From: Paracoccaceae bacterium
GTDB taxonomy: Bacteria; Pseudomonadota; Alphaproteobacteria; Rhodobacterales; Rhodobacteraceae
Direction: 5' to 3'
DNA length: 64,000 nt
Assembly (NCBI GenBank): GCA_020622085.1
Contig: JAHRYM010000002.1
Coordinates: 271,281-335,280, forward strand
Positions 7,544-16,517 of the stretch are shown in pieces. The number at the start of each line of letters is the position of its first letter. Positions within the stretch are counted from its first letter, which is position 1. Both the position numbers and the translations under genes were made by a program. The notes beneath the pieces are model-generated. The model made no database searches. It had not been told where the DNA came from and was given only the letters and a program-made list of their open reading frames with translations.

Positions 7544-10059
7544 CAGGGCAGGTGGCGATGGCACTGCGACTGGCCGCCCGCGACCTGCGCGGCGGGGTGC
7601 GGGGGCTTGGCATATTTGTGCTTTGCCTGATGCTCGGGGTTGCGGCCATCGCTGCTGTGGGGACCGTGCGCACGGCGATCCAGGCGGCACTGGTCGAACA
7701 GGGGGCGACGCTTCTGGGGGGCGATGCCGAGGTCTCCTTTACCTATCGCATGGCCCGCGGGGCCGAAATGGACTTTCTTGCCGACCGATCGGAACGGCTT
7801 TCGGAAACGGCCGAATTCCGTTCCATGGCGGTAACCACCGATCAGTCCGGCCGCGCGCTGACGCAAGTGCGTGCGGTTGACGGGGCCTATCCGTTGATCG
7901 GGGATCTGCGCCTCGATCCGCCGCTTGCGCCCCGGGATGCGCTGGCAGGCAACGGGGCGGTGATGGACGGACTTCTGGCCGATCAGCTGGGGCTTCGTCC
8001 CGGCGACGCCTTCGATCTGGGCGGGGTGCGTTTCACGCTGCGCGCGCGGATCCTGCATGAACCCGATGGCAGCGCCTCGGGGATGGCTTTCGCCCCCCGC
8101 ACCATCATTGCCCTGGGGGATGCGCGGGCCGGCGGGCTGCTCTCTGCCGGCAACCTGTTCGACAGCGCCTACCGGCTGGTGCTGAAGCCCGATGTCGACC
8201 TGCCCGCCCTGCGGCAAGATCTGGACAGCGCCTTCCCCGACAGCGGCTTTCGGTGGCAGGATCGCCGCAAACCCGCTCCGGGAACCGAGATGTTCGTCGA
8301 CCGGATGGCCGATTTCCTGGTTCTGGTGGGCTTGGCCGCGCTGGCGGTGGGAGGCATCGGCATCGCCTCCGCAGTGCAGGACTGGCTGGCGGAACGGCGC
8401 GAAACCATTGCAGCGCTCAGGACGCTGGGCATGGAATCGGCCACGATCCATGCGATCTACGGCATCGAGATCGGGCTTGTGGCGGCCCTGGGCATCGGGC
8501 TCGGCCTCGCGCTTGGCACCATCGGCCCGATGCTGGCCGCGCCGATGATCAAGGCAAGCCTGCCCATTCCGATCACGCTGCGGTCGGGGTTTCCCGGCCT
8601 CGGGCTCGCGGCCCTTTACGGTGTGCTGACGGCGGTGCTCTTCACGCTGCTGCCCTTGTCGCGGCTCGAGCGCATCCGCCCGGCGGCCCTGTTCCGCGAC
8701 CTTGGCGAAGATGCCGGTCAGCGCCCTCGGGGGCTCACGCTGGCGGCGGTCGCGCTGGTGCTGGCGGCTCTGGTCGCGGTTTCTGCCGCGTCAACCGGCA
8801 CCCCTGCGCTGGCGCTTGGCGCATTGGGCGGCGTTGCCGCAGCGCTGGCGGCTCTGGCTCTGGCGGCGGGCGGGTTGCAGCGACTCGCGCGCGGCATGGC
8901 GCCCCGGCTGCACGGCCGACCGGCGCTGCGTCTTGCACTCGCGGCGATCGGCAGCCCGCGCGGCGGGACCGTTGCTGTGGTGCTGGCACTGGGCCTTGGC
9001 CTGTCGGTGCTGGCCGCACTTGGCCAGATCGACGCAAACCTGCGCCAGGCGATTGCGGCCGACCTGCCGCAGCGCGCGCCCAGCTATTTCTTCGTCGACA
9101 TCCAGCCCGACCAGATCGGCCCCTTCGTTGACCGCGCAAGCCGCACGCCGGGCATCACCCGGACCGAGTCGGCGCCGATGCTGCGCGGCATCCTCACCCG
9201 GATCAACGGGATCGAGGCGCGCAAGCTGGCTGGCGACCACTGGGTGCTTCGCGGCGATCGCGGCATCTCCTATGCGGCAGAACCGCCGCCCAATACCATC
9301 ATCACGGCGGGCGAATGGTGGCCCGCCGATGAGTCCGGCCCGCCTCAGGTCAGCTTTTCCGAAAAGGAGGCCAAGGAGCTTGGCCTGAAACTGCGAGACA
9401 GGCTGACCATCAACATTCTTGGCCGCGATATCGAGGCGGAGATCACCTCGCTGCGCCGCGTCGATTTCTCCGGCGCCGGGATCGGTTTCGTGATGGTGAT
9501 GAACCCTGCCGCACTGGCAGGCGCGCCGCATGGCAACATCGCCACCGTCCATACCGGGCCCGGGTTCGACGATGCCGGATTTCTGCGCCAGATTGGCGCG
9601 CTCTGGCCCAACATCACCGCCATCCGCATCAGCGACGTGATTGCCCGCGTCACGCAGGCGCTCGATGCCATCGCGCGTGCGGTGGCGCTGTCGGCCGGCG
9701 TCACGCTTGTCGCCGGAGCGATCGTTCTGATCGGCACCGCCGCCTCGGGGCTGGCTGGCCGTCGCCGTGACGCTGCGATCCTGCGCAGCCTGGGCGCGAC
9801 CCGGGGCCAGGTCCGTGCGTCCTTTGCGCTGCGGTCTGCGCTGACGGGGGCTGCGGCCGGGCTGGTCGCCAGCCTGTTCGGCAGCGTCGCCGGCTGGGCG
9901 GTGATGCGCTTCGTCATGGACGCGCCCTACATCTTCCAGCCGCTCCCGGCGCTCGCGGCCGTCCTTGGTGGCATGGTCGTGGTCCTTGTCGCAGGTCTCG
10001 CCTTCGGAGAACCGACGCTACGCGCCCGGCCGGCACAAAGCCTGCGCGCCCGCGGCTGA
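7540..10059 (+). CDS. FtsX-like ABC permease, YbbP type
   Basis: An 839-residue inner-membrane permease. The ATG at 7540 overlaps the ATPase stop. One transmembrane helix near the N terminus (LGIFVLCLMLGVAAIAAVG) is followed by a large periplasmic domain, then an FtsX block (FLVLVGLAALAVGGIGIASA, near residue 270) with helices to about 400. After a central hydrophobic region and second periplasmic domain comes a second FtsX block at the C terminus (TLVAGAIVLIGTAASGLAGRR, SLGATRGQVRASF). The two-FtsX-domain layout fits YbbP-like and other MacB-superfamily permeases that drive transenvelope work rather than classical transport. Substrate unknown. Confidence 0.88.
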   Translation: MTGQVAMALRLAARDLRGGVRGLGIFVLCLMLGVAAIAAVGTVRTAIQAALVEQGATLLGGDAEVSFTYRMARGAEMDFLADRSERLSETAEFRSMAVTTDQSGRALTQVRAVDGAYPLIGDLRLDPPLAPRDALAGNGAVMDGLLADQLGLRPGDAFDLGGVRFTLRARILHEPDGSASGMAFAPRTIIALGDARAGGLLSAGNLFDSAYRLVLKPDVDLPALRQDLDSAFPDSGFRWQDRRKPAPGTEMFVDRMADFLVLVGLAALAVGGIGIASAVQDWLAERRETIAALRTLGMESATIHAIYGIEIGLVAALGIGLGLALGTIGPMLAAPMIKASLPIPITLRSGFPGLGLAALYGVLTAVLFTLLPLSRLERIRPAALFRDLGEDAGQRPRGLTLAAVALVLAALVAVSAASTGTPALALGALGGVAAALAALALAAGGLQRLARGMAPRLHGRPALRLALAAIGSPRGGTVAVVLALGLGLSVLAALGQIDANLRQAIAADLPQRAPSYFFVDIQPDQIGPFVDRASRTPGITRTESAPMLRGILTRINGIEARKLAGDHWVLRGDRGISYAAEPPPNTIITAGEWWPADESGPPQVSFSEKEAKELGLKLRDRLTINILGRDIEAEITSLRRVDFSGAGIGFVMVMNPAALAGAPHGNIATVHTGPGFDDAGFLRQIGALWPNITAIRISDVIARVTQALDAIARAVALSAGVTLVAGAIVLIGTAASGLAGRRRDAAILRSLGATRGQVRASFALRSALTGAAAGLVASLFGSVAGWAVMRFVMDAPYIFQPLPALAAVLGGMVVVLVAGLAFGEPTLRARPAQSLRARG

Positions 10060-10159
10060 TCCCGGACGGCCTGCAAGGCACCCAAATCCCCTCGCCCCCC
10101 GCACCGCGCGGCCCAGGCGCCTGCCGGGCGCGGGTCCGTGCCGCCCCACAGGTTTTCTT

Positions 10160-10175
10160 CTTTGCACAAATACTT
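10160..10175 (+). repeat. copy 1 of a dispersed intergenic motif (CTTTGCACAAATACTT)
   Basis: A 16-base AT-rich motif in the 212-base gap between the permease and MFS genes. The 20 bases 10155-10174 differ at one position from a copy at 25664-25683. A diverged inverted copy is found at 44549-44564. All three lie just beyond the 3' end of a gene. Confidence 0.55.
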
Positions 10176-10271
10176 CTGCAACCATGGTCGCGCGCGCGCC
10201 GATTGCCGGCCATCCGCAGCGGGCGAGGCCGGATCCTCGACAGCCGCGCGGCCATTGCCTATGCACGTTCC

Positions 10272-11453
10272 ATGATGAAGCCCATATCCCTGATCCTGCA
10301 AGATCCCGTATTGCGCGCCGCCACGCTGGCCGTGCTGTTCTATGGCGGCTTCATCGGCTCGATCGCCCCCTATCAGTCGCTTGTGGGCGTCAGGCGGCTC
10401 GGGCTCCCGAACGGGGCCTATGCGCTGGTTCTGGTCACTGCCGCCGTGGTAGCGGTCAGCGCCTCGATCCTGATCGGTGTTGCCACCGACCGTGGCCTCT
10501 CGCGCCGGCGGGCGGCGCTGGTCTCGGCCGGGGCGACACTTTGCGGCGCGCTGCTGATGATCGTGGCGCCCGGGCGTCCGAGCTTTGTGCTTGTCCATGC
10601 CTTGATCCTGCCGGGGGCCACGCTTTTCGGGCAGTTCTTCGCCATCGGCCGGATCGCGTCACGAGTGCATTCCCCTGCCGATCAGGATGCGGTGATGGCC
10701 GTGATCCGGGCGATGCTCGCGCTGGCTTTCGTGGCCGTGGCGCCGGTCTGGTCGGCGGTGCTGTCTGCGGGTGGCGATCTTCTGTGGATCTATCCGGGGC
10801 TCGCGGTCCTTGCCGCGGGCATGCTGCTTTCGGTGCTGGCGCTGCCTGACCGGATCGCCGGGGACAGGCCGTCAGGCCAATCCTTCCGCGCCTCGCTGTC
10901 CGAACTCGCGCGGCCCGAAGTGGTCCTGCGCGTGGCTCTCCTGGGCGGGATCACCGCGTCGATCACCGCCTATCTGGTTCTGATCGGCCTGATCTTCGGG
11001 CAGGCAGGCCGGCCCGAGGGCGATGTCGCCCTGTTCGTCGGGGGCGTTGCCGGGATGGAGGTGCCCTTCATGCTTGCGCTGCCCCTGGCGTTGCGGCTCG
11101 CATCGCGCCGCATGCTGATCGCGGGTGGCGCGGTGATCTACGGTGGCTGGCTTGCCGCGCTGCCCTGGCTTGCCGGCTCGGCCTGGGTCTGGCTTCTGAT
11201 CCTGCCGGCGGCGTTTGGGGGGGCGGCGGTGCTGACGCTGCCCATTGCCTATCTGCAGGATCTGCTGTCAGACCGGCCGGGGGCGGGTGCTTCGCTGATC
11301 GCGCTGCAGAAGGTGACGGGGGATGGCGCCTGTGCTCTGGCCTTTGTCGCGGGGACGGCACTTTCGGGCTATGGGCTGGCGGCAGTGCTTGCCGCCGGGC
11401 TTGCGTGTGCCGGCGGGCTGGGGCTGGCCTGGGTGGACCGCCACCGCCGCTGA
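10272..11453 (+). CDS. MFS transporter
   Basis: About 393 residues from ATG 10272 (an adjacent in-frame ATG at 10275 is equally possible). Around twelve hydrophobic segments are visible, starting LAVLFYGGFIGSIAPYQS. Between helices 2 and 3 lies the MFS-like basic loop GVATDRGLSRRRAAL (motif A variant), repeated weakly in the second half at LALRLASRRMLIAGGAV. A central hydrophilic loop (PDRIAGDRPSGQ) separates the two six-helix bundles. Closest by overall look are sugar-efflux (SetA/SotB-like) members, but the substrate cannot be assigned. It stands alone: 212 bases after the ABC permease, convergent with hemC. Confidence 0.82.
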   Translation: MMKPISLILQDPVLRAATLAVLFYGGFIGSIAPYQSLVGVRRLGLPNGAYALVLVTAAVVAVSASILIGVATDRGLSRRRAALVSAGATLCGALLMIVAPGRPSFVLVHALILPGATLFGQFFAIGRIASRVHSPADQDAVMAVIRAMLALAFVAVAPVWSAVLSAGGDLLWIYPGLAVLAAGMLLSVLALPDRIAGDRPSGQSFRASLSELARPEVVLRVALLGGITASITAYLVLIGLIFGQAGRPEGDVALFVGGVAGMEVPFMLALPLALRLASRRMLIAGGAVIYGGWLAALPWLAGSAWVWLLILPAAFGGAAVLTLPIAYLQDLLSDRPGAGASLIALQKVTGDGACALAFVAGTALSGYGLAAVLAAGLACAGGLGLAWVDRHRR

Positions 11454-11476
11454 GCGCGCGGCGCTATCCCCGAAAC

Positions 11477-12415
11477 TCAATGGCCAGCCAGGAAACCCGA
11501 GGGGGCACGACCCAGAAGTTCGCGCGCCAGATCGGCGCCGGCTGCGGCACCATCAGACGCCAGAACGCGGCGCTCGCCGGCAATCGCCTCGCTGCCGTCG
11601 GGGCGCAGGATCTCGCCGCGCAGGAAAAGCCGGTCACCCTCCAGCAGGGCAAGCCCCGCGATCGGCGTCTGGCACGACCCGTCGAGCGTCGCCAGAAAGG
11701 CGCGTTCCGCCGCCAGCCGCAATCCGGTGGGCGCATCGTGGATGCCGGCAAGCAGCCTGGCGATACGGGCGTCCCCGGCGCGGCGCTCGATTCCGATGGC
11801 GCCCTGCGCGACGGCGGGAAGCATGTCGTCCACGTCGATCGCGCTTCGGGCGACAGAGGCCATGTTCAGCCGGTTGAGCCCCGCCATCGCCAGGAACGTC
11901 GCCACCGCAACGCCCTCGTCCAGCTTGCGCAGCCGGGTCTGGACGTTGCCGCGGAATTCGACCACCCGCAGGTCGGGTCGGCGATTGAGAAGCTGCGCGC
12001 GCCGGCGCAGCGACGAGGTGCCGACCACCGCCCCCGGTGCCAGATCGGCAAGCCGTGACACCTGACGCGACACGAAGGCATCGCGCACGTCTTCGCGCGG
12101 CAGGTAGCAGTCCAGCACAAGCCCGTCGGGCTGGGCCACCGGCATGTCCTTCATCGAGTGCACCGCGATATCGATGCTGCCGTCCAGAAGCGCATCCTCG
12201 ATTTCGCGGGTGAACAGGCCCTTGCCGCCGATCTCGCTCAGCGAACGGTCCTGGATCCGGTCACCGGTGGTCTTGATGATGACGATCTCGAAGCCGTCTT
12301 CCGACAGGCCATGTCGCTCCATCAGTCGGCGGCGGGTCTCGAAGGCCTGCGCAAGCGCCAGCGGCGAACCGCGGGTGCCGATCTTGAGCGGGGTCTGGGC
12401 ATCAGGCATGGTCAT
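11477..12415 (-). CDS. hemC: hydroxymethylbilane synthase (porphobilinogen deaminase)
   Basis: Joins four porphobilinogens into hydroxymethylbilane in tetrapyrrole synthesis. 312 residues if started at the ATG read from 12415; another in-frame ATG two codons on is possible. Blocks seen are [13 protein letters not shown] (12-24), HSMKDMP (86-92), [11 protein letters not shown] (132-142), [12 protein letters not shown] (154-165) and the dipyrromethane-cofactor Cys in DGSCQTPIA (C248). It is divergent from hemE across 224 bases, so the two heme genes can be controlled together. Confidence 0.96.
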   Translation of the reverse strand: MTMPDAQTPLKIGTRGSPLALAQAFETRRRLMERHGLSEDGFEIVIIKTTGDRIQDRSLSEIGGKGLFTREIEDALLDGSIDIAVHSMKDMPVAQPDGLVLDCYLPREDVRDAFVSRQVSRLADLAPGAVVGTSSLRRRAQLLNRRPDLRVVEFRGNVQTRLRKLDEGVAVATFLAMAGLNRLNMASVARSAIDVDDMLPAVAQGAIGIERRAGDARIARLLAGIHDAPTGLRLAAERAFLATLDGSCQTPIAGLALLEGDRLFLRGEILRPDGSEAIAGERRVLASDGAAAGADLARELLGRAPSGFLAGH

Positions 12416-12535
12416 GGAACGGGCAATACCCTTCGACGCGTCGGCGCGCAATGGCGCAGCGGCGAACGATGGGGATGCGAGTGCGGAACAATATCATTCC
12501 GGGGGCCATCCCGGGCTGCGCGACCCCGGCCGCTC

Positions 12536-12564
12536 TTGACATTCCGGGCGCGGGGCGGGTCAAA
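12536..12564 (+). promoter_or_regulatory. weak candidate hemE promoter
   Basis: A consensus TTGACA lies at 12536-12541 in the hemC-hemE gap, but the hexamer 17 bases downstream (GTCAAA, 12559-12564) is a poor -10. No FNR-type TTGAT-N4-ATCAA box is visible in the 12416-12639 gap. Low confidence. Confidence 0.25.
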
Positions 12565-12639
12565 GGCCGGGCCCCGCGGGATCTGGCGGGGCGATTGGGT
12601 GATTTCGGGTCCTGCGGTGGCAGGAGGGGGGGCTTGGCC

Positions 12640-13674
12640 ATGAAGACGATCCTGCGCGCGCTGAAGGGGGAAACCCTGCCGACCCCGCCGATCTGGATGA
12701 TGCGGCAGGCGGGGCGTTATCTGCCCGAATACCGCGCGACCCGGGCAGAGGCGGGCGATTTCCTGAAGCTCTGCTACAACCCCGAACTTGCGGCCGAGGT
12801 CACGCTGCAACCGATCCGCCGCTACGGCTTTGACGCGGCGATCCTGTTTGCCGACATCCTGCTGATCTGCCAGGCGCTGGGGGCGGATCTGTGGTTCGAG
12901 ACCGGCGAAGGCCCGCGACTGTCCACCATCACCGGACCCGAGGGCCTGCGGGCGCTGAAGGGCAAGGACGCCATCCACGACACGCTCGCCCCGGTCTATG
13001 AGACCGTGCGCCTGCTGTCGGGCGCCCTGCCCCGCGAAACCACGCTGATCGGCTTTGCCGGCGCGCCCTGGACGGTCGCCACCTACATGATCGCCGGGCG
13101 CGGCACGCCCGACCAGGGGCCGGCCCATGCGTTGAAATCAACCGACCGGGCCACCTTCGAGGCGCTGATCGATCTGCTGACCGTGGCGACCATCGAATAC
13201 CTTTCGAAACAGGTCGAGGCCGGGGCCGAGGTCATCAAATTGTTCGACAGCTGGGCCGGGTCGCTGAAGGGCGCCGATTTCGACGATTTCGCGCTGCGCC
13301 CTGCCCAGCGCATCATTGCCGCGGTGAAGGAACGCCACCCCGGCCTGCCGATCATCGCCTTCCCGCGCGAGGCGAAGGACCGCTACGAAGGCTTTGCCCG
13401 TGCCACCGGCGCCGATTGCGTGGCGCTGGACAATTCGGTCGATGCCACCTGGGCGGCGGCGCATGTGCAGGTCGATGGCTGCGTGCAGGGCAACCTGGCA
13501 CCGCATCATCTGGTCACGGGCGGCCAGCCGCTGGTCGATGCCACGCGCAAGATCGTGCGGGCCTTTTCCGGCGGCCCGCATATCTTCAACCTTGGCCACG
13601 GCATCACGCCCGACGCCGACCCCGACAATGTGCGGCTGATGATCGAGACGGTGCGGGCTGCGAAACCGGCCTGA
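12640..13674 (+). CDS. hemE: uroporphyrinogen decarboxylase
   Basis: Decarboxylates the four acetate side chains of uroporphyrinogen III to give coproporphyrinogen III. Start ATG 12640 (344 residues) follows the strong [12 protein letters not shown] at 12622; the longer upstream frame has no better start. Family signatures are the N-terminal [16 protein letters not shown], the Asp-containing [26 protein letters not shown], the IKLFDSWAG block and the C-terminal FNLGHGI. A run of seven G (12626-12632) forms part of the ribosome-binding site. Divergent from hemC. Confidence 0.97.
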   Translation: MKTILRALKGETLPTPPIWMMRQAGRYLPEYRATRAEAGDFLKLCYNPELAAEVTLQPIRRYGFDAAILFADILLICQALGADLWFETGEGPRLSTITGPEGLRALKGKDAIHDTLAPVYETVRLLSGALPRETTLIGFAGAPWTVATYMIAGRGTPDQGPAHALKSTDRATFEALIDLLTVATIEYLSKQVEAGAEVIKLFDSWAGSLKGADFDDFALRPAQRIIAAVKERHPGLPIIAFPREAKDRYEGFARATGADCVALDNSVDATWAAAHVQVDGCVQGNLAPHHLVTGGQPLVDATRKIVRAFSGGPHIFNLGHGITPDADPDNVRLMIETVRAAKPA

Positions 13675-13783
13675 GCCCTTCGCCCCGGTGCATACCGGTC
13701 CTTGCGAAGAAACTAGGTCAGGCCAGTTGACATATGGCCGCGCGCGGGAGGAAAGTCCGCCCGACAACACGCATGGGGGTAAG

Positions 13784-14992
13784 ATGGACTGGTCAGCGAT
13801 CCTTGCCGGGCGCATGGCGCGCATGAAGGCATCCGAAATCCGCGAGCTGTTGAAGCTGCTGGACCAGCCCGAGATCATTTCCTTCGCGGGCGGCATTCCC
13901 GATCCGGCGCTGTTTCCTGCGGATGCGTTCCGCGATGCCTATGCGCAGGCTCTGGCGGAAGGGCGGGCGGGGGCGGCGCTGCAATATTCGGTCAGCGAAG
14001 GCCACCGATCCTTGCGCGACTGGATCGCGGGGGAAATGGCGGCGCTTGGCATTCCCTGCGATGCCGACAACATCCTCATCACCTCGGGGTCGCAGCAGGC
14101 GCTGGATTATCTGGGCAAGCTGATGATCTCGCCCAAGGATACCGCGCTGGTCGGCTGGCCGACCTATCTGGGGGCGCTGGGGGCCTTCAACGCCTATGAA
14201 CCGCGCTACGCCCGGCTGGACCCCTTGGGCAATCGCGACGCCGCCCAGATCCGGGCCGAGGCGGAAGCCGCGGGGGGCCGGGTCAAGTTCGCCTATCTGT
14301 CGGCTGATTTCGCCAACCCCACCGGCGTCACCATCGACCGGGCCGAACGCGAGGCGCTGATCGACCTTGCCGATGCGCTTGACATCGCGATCATCGAAGA
14401 TGCCGCCTACCAGACCCTGCGCTACAATGGACAGGCGATCCCGCCGATCCTGGCGCTGGAAATCGCGCGCAAGGGCAGCATCGAGGCGTGCCGGACGATC
14501 TACAGCGGATCGTTTTCGAAATCGCTGGCGCCGGGGCTGCGGGTCGGCTGGGTCTGCGCGGCAAAGCCGGTGATCGGGCGGCTGGTGCTGTTGAAGCAGG
14601 CCGCGGACCTGCATTCGCCGACCATCAACCAGATCGTCACCGATATCGTGGCGCGACGGGTGTTCACGTCCCATGTCGCCCATCTGCGCGAAGTCTATTC
14701 GGCCCGGCGCGACCACATGCTTGCGGCACTGGCGCGTGAAATGCCCGAAGGCGTCAGCTGGACGCGGCCCGAAGGCGGCATGTTCGTCTGGGTGACGCTG
14801 GCTGATGGGATGGATGCCGCCGATCTGCTCACCAGGGCGCTGGTGTCAGAGAAGGTGGCCTTTGTGCCGGGCCGGGCCTTCTTTGCCGATGGGTCGAATG
14901 GAAATACGCTTCGGCTCAGTTTCGCCTGCACGGATGCCCCGACCATCGACGAGGGCATCGCGCGGCTGGGCCGGGCGATCCGCAAGGGCTGA
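13784..14992 (+). CDS. PLP-dependent aminotransferase, class I/II (LysN/2-aminoadipate type)
   Basis: 402 residues from ATG 13784, preceded by GGGGGT. It has the fold-type I order: LLDQPEIISFAGGIPDPALFP, LQYSVSEGHRSLRDWI, TSGSQQALDYLGKL, WPTYLGAL, SADFANPTGVTI, EDAAYQTLRYNG, the PLP-Lys in YSGSFSKSLAPGLRVGW and GGMFVWVTL. This pattern matches the family including LysN 2-aminoadipate aminotransferases and the catalytic half of MocR proteins; there is no attached GntR domain. The substrate is probably an aliphatic or aromatic amino acid but cannot be fixed. The EamA exporter starts 9 bases after its stop. Confidence 0.85.
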   Translation: MDWSAILAGRMARMKASEIRELLKLLDQPEIISFAGGIPDPALFPADAFRDAYAQALAEGRAGAALQYSVSEGHRSLRDWIAGEMAALGIPCDADNILITSGSQQALDYLGKLMISPKDTALVGWPTYLGALGAFNAYEPRYARLDPLGNRDAAQIRAEAEAAGGRVKFAYLSADFANPTGVTIDRAEREALIDLADALDIAIIEDAAYQTLRYNGQAIPPILALEIARKGSIEACRTIYSGSFSKSLAPGLRVGWVCAAKPVIGRLVLLKQAADLHSPTINQIVTDIVARRVFTSHVAHLREVYSARRDHMLAALAREMPEGVSWTRPEGGMFVWVTLADGMDAADLLTRALVSEKVAFVPGRAFFADGSNGNTLRLSFACTDAPTIDEGIARLGRAIRKG

Positions 14993-15001
14993 TCGAAAAC
15001 C

Positions 15002-15895
15002 TTGGGCTGGCTGTTCGCAACATTGATCGCCGCCGCCGCGCAGACCGGGCGCAACGCCACGCAGGCGCGGCTGACGGCCGAAATCGGCACCGTGGGGGCG
15101 ACGCAGGTGCGGTTCCTGTTCGGCCTGCCCTTCGCCGTCCTGTTCCTGCTGATCGTGCGGCTGGCCGAAGGGCGTCCGGTGCCGGTCATTTCGGGCACCG
15201 CGCTGGCCTTCACCGCGACGGGCGCTGTGACGCAGATCCTTGGCACGGCGCTAATGCTCTGGCTGATGAAGGCGCGGTCGTTTTCCGTCATCACCGCCTG
15301 GCTCAAGACCGAGCCGGTGCTGGTGGCGCTGATCGGGGCGGTTGCCCTTGGCGATCACCTGAGCGGGGCTTCGATGGCCGCCATCGCGGTGGCGACGCTG
15401 GGGGTCGTGATCATGGCGGTGAAGCCGGGCGGGGGCGCCGCCTTGTGGCGCGAAACCGGGGCGGCGGGTCTGGGCATCCTCGCGGGTGCTCTCTTCGGCG
15501 CCTCGGCCATCGGCTTTCGGGGCGGGATCACGCACCTGCCCGAGGGGGATTTCCTGATGCGCGCCACAACCACGCTGGTCTGGAGCCTGGGGCTGCAATC
15601 GCTGATGCTGGCGGTCTGGCTGGTGGTGTTCGACCGGGTGGCGCTGCTGGCCTCGTTCCGGGTCTGGCGGCAATCGCTGGGCGCGGGGTTTCTGGGGGCC
15701 TTCGCGTCGCAGTTCTGGTTCATCGGCTTTTCGCTGACCTCGGCGGCCAATGTCCGCACCGTGGCGCTGGTCGAGGTGATCTTCGCGCAGATCGTTTCGC
15801 GCCGGATCTTCCGGCAGGCGACCGACAGGCGGCAGTTAATTGGCATGGCGATCCTGCTGGCGGGGGTCGCGGCCCTGCTGCGCGTCACGGCCTGA
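15002..15895 (+). CDS. EamA/DMT family transporter
   Basis: A 297-residue polytopic protein with about ten hydrophobic helices arranged as two EamA repeats. The first runs from LFATLIAAAAQTGRNATQARL to VATLGVVIMAVKPGG, the second from GAAGLGILAGALFGASAIGF to IGMAILLAGVAALLRV. Each repeat ends in the typical segment where a trial conformation is kept (LGDHLSGASMAAI; FRQATDRRQLIGM). A TTG start at 15002 is used because no ATG/GTG fits between it and the aminotransferase stop 9 bases upstream; no strong SD, so translation is likely coupled. Substrate unknown, perhaps a product or substrate of the aminotransferase. It converges on the LysE gene with a 3-base gap. Confidence 0.8.
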   Translation: MGWLFATLIAAAAQTGRNATQARLTAEIGTVGATQVRFLFGLPFAVLFLLIVRLAEGRPVPVISGTALAFTATGAVTQILGTALMLWLMKARSFSVITAWLKTEPVLVALIGAVALGDHLSGASMAAIAVATLGVVIMAVKPGGGAALWRETGAAGLGILAGALFGASAIGFRGGITHLPEGDFLMRATTTLVWSLGLQSLMLAVWLVVFDRVALLASFRVWRQSLGAGFLGAFASQFWFIGFSLTSAANVRTVALVEVIFAQIVSRRIFRQATDRRQLIGMAILLAGVAALLRVTA

Positions 15896-15898
15896 CAC

Positions 15899-16513
15899 TC
15901 ACGCCTTCGACAGAAGCCAAAGCGCGACGGCCAGCAGGACGAAGGTCTGCACCCGGTGCATCCGCGCCGAGATCCCCGGATCGGACAGCCAGCGGCGCGC
16001 CGCACCGGCGGCCAGCACGATCACCGCGTGGATGAAGGTCGCCACCGCGACATAGATCGCCGTCAGCGTCAGCCCGCCCGCCAAATCGGCGTCCACGGGC
16101 AGGAAGCCCGGCAGGACGGTGATGTAGAAGACCGCCGCCTTGGGGTTCAGGAGGTTGGTGATCAGCCCGTGGCGGAAGCCGACGGTTTCATCCTCGCCGC
16201 CGCCGGGCAGGTGATGCCCCGGGTTCGCCGCATCGCGCCAGCTTTCCCAGGCCAGCCAGACCAGATAGGCCACGCCCGCGGCATGAAGCACCGAATAGGC
16301 GGGCGGAAAGGCAGCCAGCAGGGCCGCAAACCCGGTCGCCGCGAAGGTTCCCTGAAGGCCAAGGCCCAGCGCGATTCCTGCCACCGCGGCCCAGCCCGTC
16401 GCGCGCCCCGCCGTGGCCGACAGCAGCGCAAGCCAGGCCATGTTCGGGCCGGGCGTCAGTTCAATGGCGAACGCGGCCAGCAGGAACGAGAGGACAAGCC
16501 CGGCATCCGGCAC
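15899..16513 (-). CDS. LysE/RhtB family amino-acid exporter
   Basis: 204 residues, GTG start read from 16513. About six transmembrane helices and the family signature near the N terminus, AIELTPGPNMAWLALLSATAGR. The second conserved block is HGLITNLLNPKAAVFYITVLPGF near residue 115 (Asn-Pro-Lys). Such proteins export lysine, threonine, homoserine lactone or related compounds; the substrate is not readable. The start lies 4 bases past the hemF stop with no visible SD, so it probably depends on translation of hemF. Confidence 0.88.
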   Translation of the reverse strand: MPDAGLVLSFLLAAFAIELTPGPNMAWLALLSATAGRATGWAAVAGIALGLGLQGTFAATGFAALLAAFPPAYSVLHAAGVAYLVWLAWESWRDAANPGHHLPGGGEDETVGFRHGLITNLLNPKAAVFYITVLPGFLPVDADLAGGLTLTAIYVAVATFIHAVIVLAAGAARRWLSDPGISARMHRVQTFVLLAVALWLLSKA

Positions 16514-16517
16514 GGGG

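Noticed and set aside
12416-12639. FNR/heme-type regulatory box between hemC and hemE
   Set aside because: No TTGAT-N4-ATCAA or clear variant is present; only a single TTGACA hexamer with a poor -10.
13746-13759. GGGAGGAAAGTCCG, a 14-base match to the P4 region of RNase P RNA (rnpB)
   Set aside because: The following bases do not continue the rnpB pattern, the aminotransferase gene begins about 25 bases later, and no second P4 strand (ACAGAA-type) is seen. Most likely a chance match in an SD-like region.
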